Part shown: piece after piece, positions 12,289 to 21,606 of the stretch | How the letters are laid out: the number at the start of each line of letters is the position of its first letter | Position numbering within the stretch: position 1 is the stretch's first letter | Source: Agapanthus africanus | Lineage: Eukaryota > Streptophyta > Magnoliopsida > Asparagales > Amaryllidaceae | DNA: 64,000 nucleotides | Reading direction: 5' to 3' | Assembly: GCA_030015575.1 (NCBI GenBank) | Contig: JASDDO010000028.1 | Location: forward strand, 27,135,154-27,199,153 | Program-made: the position numbers and the translations under genes | Notes under the pieces: generated by a model | What the model was told of the DNA's origin: nothing | The model's input: the letters and a program-made list of their open reading frames with translations, nothing else | Database searches by the model: none

Positions 12289-12296
12289 TATAAGTA
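12289..12296 (+). promoter_or_regulatory. TATA box of PMD-type element A
   Basis: TATAAGTA sits in the block CCTATAAGTAGGGC, which aligns with CCTATAAATAGGGC in copy B (45837). In both copies it is followed by TTTGGCCCTTGAGAT, so that a small hairpin (AGGGC..GGCCCT) lies at the likely transcript start. The position is about 700 bases before the coding region. Confidence 0.65.
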
Positions 12297-12349
12297 GGGC
12301 ATTTGGCCCTTGAGATAACTGATGTTCATCTTCTTCTCTTCTTTCTTCT

Positions 12350-12835
12350 CCTGAGAATTTAATTCTCCTTTCAGAGCTTAGATCTCTTCCTACAGAAATC
12401 TTTTCTAGAGTTATAACTCTGCCCAAAATTTTTAGTAAGGATCATAATCGAACACATTAAACAGAGCTTTGCTCTTCTTAGATCACAGATCTTTAAGATG
12501 TATTTTTGGGGTTATTTAAGCCATTAATTAGAACACTGTTCATCTTCCATGAAGAATTCTTAGAGTTTGTTTTGCAGATCTTAAAGATCTTGGGATTTTA
12601 CTCTGTAAAAAGCATTGCTTTTAAAGGTTCTGGTAGATTATACCATTATTTTTTCAGAGCATAGCTCTTTAGAAAAAAAAATTTGGGGAATTTTATTCCC
12701 TTCTTAATTAAAGTTGACAGATGTGACATCTGTTTATAGAGCACAGCTCTTGAGAGAGTTTAACTCCTTGACCGAATGAAATTTCTCGTTAAATGAGAAT
12801 TCTCTTAGGATTTCACTATTAATGAGTGACTGCCC
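12350..12835. repeat. Tract of serial micro-palindromes (copy A leader)
   Basis: Short inverted repeats follow one another every 25-50 bases with different arm sequences: GAGAATTTAATTCTC (12353), AGATCTTAAAGATCT (12576), GGGAATTTTATTCCC (12686), CAGATGTGACATCTG (12718) and others. Arms are 5-7 bases, centres 1-5 bases. The tract has no gene and corresponds to 45.9-46.5 kb of copy B. Confidence 0.65.
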
Positions 12836-12984
12836 TATCAATGATGGGACGTCACCTTGGTTTTATGGCTCCCCATTTGTTCCTTTCTTCTGCATTGCAG
12901 TGCGGTATAATTTTTTAAGTACCAAGTGTCAGGATTCGGAATATAGCATTGACAACTAATCCCTCGTCTCTTTTCGTGCAGTTA

Positions 12985-15900
12985 CTAAGGCTCTCGACAC
13001 TTCTTTCCCTTTTGTACGTTCTGATAGCGCCTTTGCTGACGAGCCCGTGGATCGGGAAGTCTTCGCGCTCATTAAAGATCACGATCCGGAGCAGAAATCT
13101 CTTCATCTATGGGGGGTCGTGGTACAATCAGATCATTCGGGGTCGGCGTAGTTTTTCTTTTGCGGCGCCCTCAGAGCCAATTTCAGCAATTCATTACACC
13201 GACCCGTCTCAAGTGAATTACGCTGTAGAGGAGCTTAACTGAACCTCGAAGGGTCGCCTTCAGCCTTCTATGGCTTCAATACCCGTACAGCCTCCGATGG
13301 CTTTGGATATCTTGGGGCGACGCATATGTTAAGGCGAGTCGCGCCCTTGGGGACAAGTATATATAATTGGTTTGACTCCACGCCATTCAGCCGGATACCT
13401 GCAGTGGGCTCGATACATCCTGTCGGCCAAAAAGTCGCTGTTTCTGAAGATCGGGTTGTACCGCGCAATTTATGCGTATCTTTTCCAGTATCCCAAGCCT
13501 CATGTATGGTGGGTAAAGGCTTTCCTGGAGCAATGGAACATCCCGACTCACACTTTTCTTCTATCGGACCGGGAAGTTTCGATTTTCTTGGAGGAGTTCG
13601 CGGAAATTTTGGGCTTACCCATCAGAGGGGAACATTACAAGGAGATACTTCCCCCTGAAGGGTACATCTTCGCCACCAAATCAATGGTGATGGGCCTTAC
13701 CCCGGAGAATGCCGTTCAACATCGATTCCCGAGCTTAATCAAGGTGTTGAACATTTACGATAGTCTATTTCTAGAGTCTGGGGGGTATGGAGTCAGCTTC
13801 ACAGACTTCATCGCTCGGTTTCTTCGCCTAGAAGTCCTGTCAAAACAAGCCACGAAATTCGCTAAGCTTGACGACCCGTTTGGTTTCATTTTGGATAACC
13901 AGCCGACGGCGGAAGCAGATTTAAGAAGCTTCTTCATTCCGAACACCCTGGTTGTTCCTTTCACAGAGCTTGCTTCTTCAGATGTCGATGAAGAAACGTT
14001 CTTCTTGGGGTTTATCGGCCTATGGTTGAGCTGGTTTGTGCTTCCGATGCACCCTCGCTACATGAGGCCGTATGCCTTTTATCCTGCCCACTGCATGGTT
14101 GCAGGGATGCGTGTGGCCGTTAGGATAGCGGGGCTAGCTCATCTATACCATGTCCTGAGCTTAGCGGCAAACACTACTCAGCCGGGGATAAAGCTTTTAC
14201 ATCTCCCGTTGCACCACTTCACGTCCTAGGATGAGATGCACGTGTTTGGTGCTTTCGGATTCCACAAACGGCCCCGCTTCTATGACAGCTATAACTTTCC
14301 CCGTGTCATGATTCTAGTTGACGCTTCCACATTTGATTCGTCGCAGCGAGAGGCTTGACGTCTGGTCCTTCGCCCACATATGGTCGGGGATAGTATGACT
14401 TTTGTCGATAGAGTCTTAACTATCGACAAGGAATCTACCAAGGAAATACAGCCGCTATGTGATACTTTCAAAGACGGGGCTCCTACGTTGAAGGCTCGGG
14501 AGATCATGCACTTATATTCGATTAGGCCAAGCTTTCTAGTGTTCAGGCAAGGAGCCTCGGCATTGTTCATGAGGTATAACCCGCACTGCTTCACTCAACA
14601 GTCGGGTTACGATCAGGGTGTCCCTCTCGAGGCTTTCTTAGCCGAGCCGGTTGCTACGGAAGAGGATATCCGCAGCGCGCTGCACCACTTTATGCGGCTA
14701 AATACGGGGTCTAACTTTCTCATCAGCGAGCCAAGCTACATGCCGAAAGCTTCGAATGCCTACGTGGTGTAGTATCAGCATGCGACGGGTGCTGTTATCA
14801 GGGAAGAGAGGCGGCTATTACTTGATAATAAGGATGTTGTCCCAGCTGGTAATCCGGCAGTTCCTTTGAAGTGACGGACCGTCGTTCGTCCCTCCTTAAG
14901 AGAAGTCGCTGCGGTTGTGGTCCCGCGCGCCTTCCCTGAGAAGCCTCCACCCCGTGTTCCGGTAGAAACGGTAGATATAGCGTCCCCGGAATCCGTCGTT
15001 GGTGCAGAAATTAGGACCCGTCGCCCAAAAATGCCCGCCAAGCGCAAGCTCTTGTCATCGGCCGCCGGCGTCCGCTCGCAGAAAAAGAAGAAGTCGCTAT
15101 TCTCTGCCGATGTCATATTTGGCCATGAGCCACATGCTCCTTATAGCGAGGGTTTGTCAGAGTACGGGACCAATGAGGGTTTATTCATCGTGCATGTGGA
15201 TGATACTGATCTTTAGGCTGCCCTTGCGGCTTCCGAGCGGCTGGATCGTGAGGAAGCGGCGCTGATTACTATCGCGAAGTCAGGTATACTTTCAATTATG
15301 TTCTTCCGCGGCTATCTCTTTTCTCTTTATTATGTTTCTATTGACGCTTTCTTCTTCAACAGTTATTTCTGTCGAAGAGGCTCTCGCGGCTTCCCTCAGG
15401 ACGTTCGAGGAGGAAGAGAGGCTCAGCGCTTCTTTGGGTCTCGGTATGAGTCTCTTCATTACACCCTTATTCTTTTTATACATGCTCTGACCCTCTCCTT
15501 TACTTTATTGCAGGGACTACCTTGACTCAGGTTATTCCAAGTGTAGTGCCGATCCCGAGTAGCGATGCGGCAAAACTTCCAGAGCCAGCTATTGTGGCCC
15601 CAGCTCTCCCAACGTCACCGCAAGAGGCTTTGCTGAAGCAGCCGATGATGGACGCCGTAACGGCTCCGGAGGCAGAGCTTGGTTCGGACGACGACGTCCC
15701 CTTATTAGAGGTCTTGAGGAGATCATTTCTCACTGCTCAGACCAAAAGAAAGCGTAGGAAGCATGGCGAGGGAACGCGATGCCGGTTTGGCCGTAGGTGC
15801 AGGCTCAAGCAGCATTCCGCTTGCTGATACTCCTTCGGCAGATGTTCCATCTGCCTTGTCTACCGCCCGTAGACAGGTTGCACGCGCTGCTCGAGAAGAA

Positions 15901-17532
15901 ACTGAAAAGCTGCTCCAAGGTAACGTAACGCCCAGTCTTTTACTAGAACTTGATCCTCAAATTTTTACATATACATTTTCTACAGGGCCAAGTCTTGGCG
16001 ATGGGATGACAGGTGAAACTCTGGCAGTTATAGTGCCCGAAATTGATACTCTTTCTCGGGAATTTGGGACTATCCAGACCGCTGCCCTTTCTCCCTGTGG
16101 CTCCTTGGTATCGGCGGGCATCGCAAGCATCACGACGGCCCTCGTCGAGTCATGGGATGAAGCTATGGGCGCGAAATCTACTCCTCCAAGAGAGAGCGAA
16201 GAATCCGTTACACCTGGTGACACCTCTGTCATGGTTTCAGTCTATGATTTATCAGGTAGTCGTTGATTTTGAGTTTGTCAATCCTGTTCAGCCCTTTTAA
16301 TGATATTTTGTTTATCTTGAGTATAGGTGCGGTGAACCCTGAGGCTGTGCCGGCTGAAGAAGTATCGTCGGTCGCTGCTCTGACGGTCGTTGTCCCCTCG
16401 CCTTCTTCTGTGCCCTCTCAACTATTGGAAGATATGGGTTTGTGACTTATTTGTTCTACTTTGGGTACCATCCTCCTTGTATTGACAGTATATTGTCGTA
16501 ACTCTGTAGGAGTCCTTTTCGACCATCTATACCAGGTGCTGAATCCGCATTTCTCCTTTCAGTCAGAAGTCGTTCCGCCTTCTGGTATTGGTTAGTATAT
16601 TCTTCAACTGACGTCCCTTCCTTTCTTTTACGAATAGACGTATTGTTGCTAAGTTTTCTTCATGTTGATCATAGCATCACGGATCAGAGGAGGAGACAAG
16701 AGAATAGCCGTGCCTCCGGTACTCCCCATCCTGTCGTCTTTCACAGCCGGCATAATAGAATTCATTGCTGATGTGTTTTCTTTATTCCCCGAGTCGACCT
16801 TTGACCCTAATTCATTTTGCAGCAATTGCGCCAGCTCCATCTCCTTTCGAGTCTCGCATTCCAATACCCGCAAGGCCCATTGCTAAACGCATGTCTTCCA
16901 GGGGCGCTACAAATAGCCGGCGAACGTTGAGTGAATTCATCGAGGATCTCAATGCCGAGGCCCTCACTTCTACTACGGATTTTGCCATGGAAGTCAATCC
17001 AATGCTGGCGACACTCGTGAATTTCCATGATGAAGCTATCGTCGGCTCTTGGGTTGATTACTGCAGAAAGATCGAGGCTTGCCTGCACGAGATTGAGCTC
17101 CAGCGTCCCGCTCCTGAAGTATTAGCTTCGAACTCTCAGCGGGCTGCGTGGATCGAGCATAGTGTTCCTTTCATTCGCCATTTTGAACAAGAGGCAACCC
17201 TGAGACGAAAGGAACATGACGTGGCTTCCATCGAATCTGTCTGACTGTGCGTCCAGATTGAAGCAAATGCTGCACAGCTAAAAGCTGTTTTTGACAATCT
17301 CCAGAGATGTATTTCGGATGGGTTGACGCTGAGGTGGACGCTTGACTTCATCGAGCGGGTCATGCAAGACTGTGAAGCTGCCATGCTAGAAGCCGATGGG
17401 AAGCTTTCATCCTGTTTACGGCAACGGGCTCAAGTTGAAGCGGAGTTGGCCGCGGTGGCTGATCACGAGAAAGGATTGAAAGGAGTGCGCGGACGACTTG
17501 CTGATTTGTTGAACACATCTCCTCCTCAATAA
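12985..17532 (+). pseudogene. PMD-like multi-exon gene, copy A, broken
   Basis: The family is recognised by motifs seen in plant mobile domain proteins: an EQWNIPTHTF block, then EEFAEILGLPIRGE, then IAGLAHLYHV about 200 residues on. A basic patch (QKKKKS, about 15080) follows, and the C-terminus is coiled-coil-like and Ala/Glu/Gln-rich (QRAQVEAELAAV), ending at 17532. Intron-like gaps with GT..AG ends lie at 15284-15362, 15444-15513, 15920-15985 and near 16255-16325, with more downstream. The start codon of copy B (ATG, 46631) is AAG here. Stops occur near 13240, 13330, 14227, 14356, 14770, 14873, 15212 and 17242; most are where copy B has Trp, Gln or Arg. The function is unknown; PMD proteins are linked to silencing and to transposons. 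An AATAAA lies near 17645. Confidence 0.6.
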
Positions 17533-17669
17533 CCGTCTTTGTACCCCTCTTTTTTTGTATTGACTGTAATCTTGCGATTTATGAATAACATGCATTCATT
17601 TTGATTCCTTTGTGTAATGTATCTTGTATTCACTTACATTCATGAATAAAAGAAATATTTTATTTCATA

Positions 17670-18179
17670 TCGGCATGTCCCTTTGGCAAATGTGGCCCGT
17701 AGATGGTCTATCTTGATCTCCTTGCAGGGCAGCGATGGCTTAGCAAACAGGTTCAGATCTGCCGCCTAAGACTTTTCAACTTTATGAGCCGTGATGGTCT
17801 CATAAAGACTTTTCTCCCTACGAGTCATGAGAATCCCGCAGGTGTATTTTCTCCTTAGGAGTCATGAGAACTTCAAAGTGTGTTTTCTCTTGAGAGTCGT
17901 AGGGATCTCACAAGAGAATTTTCCTCCTTACAAGTCGAGAGGACTCGTAGGTGGTTGTTTCCCTCCTTGTCGATATTCGACTTTGGGGAGTGTGGCCCGT
18001 GAATAATATGCAATAGTCCATCTTGGACCGACTTACGAGGTCCCGGTGCTTAGGAAACAGGTCCTTATCCCTATTGCCTAAGGCTTTTCCCTACGAGTCG
18101 AGACGAGTCGAGAAGTTCTCGCAGGAACATTATTTTCCCCACGAGTCGAGACAAATCGAGAAGTTCTCTCAAGGATGTC
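17670..18179 (+). repeat. 3' hairpin array of PMD element A
   Basis: After the gene come two repeats of a block that begins GTGTGGCCCGT..., passes GATGGCTTAG-AAACAGG, and continues into consecutive hairpins of about 40-45 bases. Each hairpin has its own stem but shares a loop like GTCGTGAGGA: for example TTTATGAG..CTCATAAAG and TCTCTTGAGA..TCTCACAAGAGA. The array is cut at 18179 by the first gypsy LTR. It matches 42.47-43.05 kb and 51.36-51.58 kb. Confidence 0.7.
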
Positions 18180-18293
18180 TGTAACAACTCCAATTTTTGT
18201 ATACCAAAATTTGATTTAAAATTGAAGTATACTTGGAGTATTAATGTTGCTGATAACACTTTAAGTATCTATCTCTTTACAATAATTACAAGA

Positions 18294-18367
18294 AAGAGCT
18301 TGTAGCTCATTGGTAATACCTTGCACTGCTGAACTAAGCCACCAGAGTTCGAATCCCATACCCCACA
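18294..18367 (+). other. tRNA-like segment in LTR 1
   Basis: TAGCTCATTGGTA (18303-18315) matches an A box and GTTCGAATCCC (18347-18357) a B box, 31 bases apart. The copies at 26523-26596 and 34752-34825 are the same. The stems do not fold into a proper cloverleaf by eye, so it is tRNA-derived or SINE-derived rather than a tRNA gene. It lies about 115 bases into the LTR, upstream of the TATA box. Confidence 0.65.
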
Positions 18368-18765
18368 TTATTTTTATTATTGATTTTTTAAAAAACCTTT
18401 AGAATACCAAGAGTTTACACGTGCATATCTCACAAAAACCCCACTACACCCAAAGATGTAACACTTGCAGAGGGTAGATGGACCGTCGGGGGAGATCCAG
18501 GTCACCGGACTCGGTCGGGAATCGGCCAACTCGGCCTTGACGCGGCCGACTCAGTGATCCGACCGAGTCACGGCCGAGTCACCCCCTTTTAGGCCGATTC
18601 AGGCAAGGGTCACAACATGAAAGTTGTGTCTTTTGGTATTCCCTACTCACCTGCAAAGTTTCAGCCCAATCCCACTTCCAGAGATCTTTAAAACCCCCAA
18701 TTACTCCACTTTTAATACATTTTTATTACATTTTATCACATTTTTATTTTTTAACTTTTCATCTA

Positions 18766-18799
18766 CCCTAACCCTAACCCTAGCCTAGCCCTATATAAA
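18766..18799 (+). promoter_or_regulatory. Telo-box run and TATA box of LTR 1
   Basis: A CCCTAACCCTAACCCTAG run (18766-18783) lies just upstream of TATATAAA (18792-18799). Telo-box motifs close to the start site are typical of some highly expressed plant genes. The same pair occurs 8229 and 16458 bases further on (TATA at 27021 and 35250). Confidence 0.65.
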
Positions 18800-21017
18800 G
18801 GCCCCTACCCTCTACCTTTTCCCCTCACAACTCTAAGCATACTCTCTAAAACTCTTGAGAACTTGGTGCAAAGAGCGAGAAGCGAAGCGCTGCCGAAACC
18901 GACGACGGATTCCGGCGACCGGATCAAGACCGACGTGACGTTTCCAACGAATCGGCAACCACCACACCTTTTAGAACGCTTAGCTTGTCCAAACCCGTAA
19001 GTCCCAACCTTCTACCTCTCTTTTCTATATTTGCAAAATACGACTTTTTGAAACCCGACGGAAATCGGACAAACCGATTTCCGATTCGGTTTTTCTTAAA
19101 AATTCCACTTGTCACCTAATACATATTATCAACCCTCTTGCATGTTGACTATTAATCACCCTTAAATCAAATTTAATTGTACTTTTCCACATGAAATGAT
19201 AAGTTCTTTAGAAAACCGTATTTCTTGCATAAAAATACCATCAAGTTAAATTTTAATGTTCTATTTAGATACCCCACTCCTAATCATGTTTATTTTGATA
19301 ACAAAACTTGTTTCATTCAATTTGGATGAAATTTCACACATGAAATGATAACGTTTATGGAAACCGTATTCTTGCACTTTAATACCCTTAACTTTAACAT
19401 AACTCATTTCACCTTGAAACTTCACCAAAACTTAATATAAGTCACGGGGTAATGACCTACCCTTACACACACTCATTATAACCCTAATTGCTGAATAACA
19501 AAATACAGAATACGATATTATAGGACTTTTTCACTAAAATACCATAACCTTTATAACTTTTAGTTTAACCCTTAAATTGTAAACTTTTCTAAATAAAACT
19601 TATATAAAATGAAAGCACGATTGGTCATGGACATCGATCGTTTATCTAAACTGTCTTGTGGGTCTAGACAAGTGTGTCTAAGGCTAGTGGTTTTTAATTA
19701 GGCCCACGACTGTGGTTCCTTCCCACTTACCTGGCACTTACCTGGCTGCATGATGGTGAAGAGGCGATTTGAGGCTCTAATGATTCATCGTTTAGACCAT
19801 AGAATATAGGTTAGATGGTCTAGGAAACCCTAACAACTAAAATATGGAGAACTATATACTTTTACAAATAAATACCCTATATTTAGAAAATCTTTTCCCT
19901 AAATTAAAAGTATTTATAAAACCTGAGCAAAGTGCCATTACAACCCATTCGTGGGGAACCTGTTAGGGATAGCACGGTTCATCGTGCACCCGCAGGCTAG
20001 TAGTGCGAGATTCAGACCTCCGCAAGGAGCATTCGGTCTCGAAAGGTTTAAATACAATATTTAAGGAAAGTAATATTTTTTGTAAATAAAATATTCATTT
20101 AAAAATCATTTAAGTGTTTTATTATATATAATTATCATTTAAACACTTATTTTGTTATAATATCAAGTTTCCACTTTTTCCTAAAAATCATAGATTAAAA
20201 GTTACATTAAAATACCACGAATTTCAAATAAACAATTAATACTTTTATTAGGATATATTCACTAGAATAACACAAATAAAATTCACATCCATTACAATAA
20301 TAAAGACGATTATTAAATACTTGAGGTATATTTTGAAAACTATACAAAAGTACTTTTTACATAAAACCCCCTCAAGTTTCACAAATTACAATAAGGCCCC
20401 TAGCTAATATTGAACTTCAAATTATCTTTCTTTTAGTCTGACTCGGGTTAGAGTCTGACTAATTCTGACTTGAATATAATTCAAGTCAATCTATATTTCA
20501 ATCATATTCCAACACAACTTGAAATCATGAATCCCTGAATACAGTTAACAATATATTCATTTTTGACTGAATCAAACCATGGATATTCATTCCATTATCC
20601 TGATATTCCATTTACCTGATTATACAGTTGCAACATGTTTACTGATATCATGGTTTTGGTCAGTCACTCAATTTACATATTCCATTACTACAATATTGTT
20701 AAAACATTACGGGGTTTAAAGGGGTAGATTGGTACGGAAGATGTTAAAAGTGGAATGAGGTGGTCAGATTAAGACACCTAACATGAATACTGTTGCTGTT
20801 GTACCGTGGCATAACGGTTCCTTGTACTCTCCGTTTGCACTGATCTCTAGCATATAGAGATCCCCCTCGTATACACTGGCATTCTTCTGTACCAAGCTAC
20901 AAACAACTGCGTTAAACAATATTCCATAATATTCTACAACATAATACTCTAGAAAATACTGTTACTCTGCCATTCTCACTCCACTTTTCTTTGGGACTTA
21001 CCGAGCGACCTGTTCGC

Positions 21018-21055
21018 TGACGACATTCTATTTCTTTCTTCTTTGAATGTCGTCA
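21018..21055 (+). other. Pyrimidine-loop hairpin near LTR end
   Basis: TGACGACATTC (21018-21028) pairs perfectly with GAATGTCGTCA (21045-21055) around a 16-base loop of T and C with a single A. The older minus-strand copy (about 10100-10170) keeps the stem with one G-U type pair and a pyrimidine loop. A small GCGA..TCGC stem precedes it in both. Confidence 0.55.
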
Positions 21056-21317
21056 GGTGCGTTGGACCAAGTTGAGACCGAGCCAACAACTGAAGATTTG
21101 GAGCAGTTCCAAGAAGATCCAGAGCTCTAGACTTTGTACTTGTTCTTTCCAGTATTTCCTTTTATTATTATGCCACTGTTTAGGCATTGCTTTCTTTTTT
21201 CATTCCAGTTGTATTTTCATTTCATGCATTGTATAAAGAATGTTATTAATAAAAGTTGCTGTTATCTCAATCTCATTTGTCTCTTGTGATTATTTTATAT
21301 TGCTTAGTTACGCTTAG

Positions 21318-21341
21318 CGTATGTACTTCTGAGTACATACG
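21318..21341 (+). other. U5 hairpin of LTR 1
   Basis: CGTATGTACT-TCTG-AGTACATACG forms a perfect 10-bp stem 53 bases before the LTR end and about 65 bases after the AATAAA signal. It recurs at 29547 and 37776 and, with a compensated pair, at 9849-9872. In the genomic RNA it would sit close to the primer-binding region. Confidence 0.6.
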
Positions 21342-21394
21342 TAGCGGGCCTCGTCACGACCACTTCGCCGTACATTGGGAAGCGGGGCGTGACA

Positions 21395-21606
21395 GGTTTT
21401 GTTGGTGGCCCATGCAGGTCAGAGCTGTATGAATCCCTATCATGCAGTTCTGGTCTGCGTGAACAACCTAAGCAATGTAACACAAGAAACAGCAACTAAA
21501 ACATTCTTTACAATTCATGTTATTTGAATCTTACAAGTCTTTATTCCTTGAATCTTATCATTTCATGTATTTGAATCTGTCCTAATCCAAATTTTTCTTC
21601 AGGATT
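21395..21606 (+). other. Gypsy leader, unit 1
   Basis: This is the untranslated stretch between the LTR and gag. No standard initiator-Met primer site is seen; TGGTGGCCCATGC, about 9 bases in, is the only TGG-starting candidate and I could not assign it to a tRNA. AATTTTTCTTCAG (21591-21603), just before the start codon, looks like a 3' splice site and is conserved in the minus-strand copy, so a leader intron is possible. Confidence 0.4.

Larger units (their letters stand above)
18180..21394 (+). repeat. Gypsy LTR 1 (3215 bp)
   Basis: It starts TGTAACAACTCC and ends GGGGCGTGACA, giving the usual TG..CA ends. It contains a tRNA-like segment, GACTCGG-type inverted repeats (18509-18518 with 18559-18568), a telomere-like CCCTAA run, a TATA box, a 10-bp stem hairpin (19059-19083), an AATAAA signal (21248-21253) and two hairpins near the end. 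If transcription starts just after the TATA box, some 2.5 kb of LTR forms the 5' leader. Short open frames inside it are not genes. Confidence 0.9.

Noticed and set aside
18301-18367. A functional tRNA gene in the gypsy LTR
   Set aside because: A and B boxes are present but acceptor and anticodon stems do not pair and there is no clear anticodon loop.
18766-18783. Interstitial telomere or chromosome end
   Set aside because: Only about three CCCTAA units, repeated in every LTR copy; it is part of the LTR promoter.
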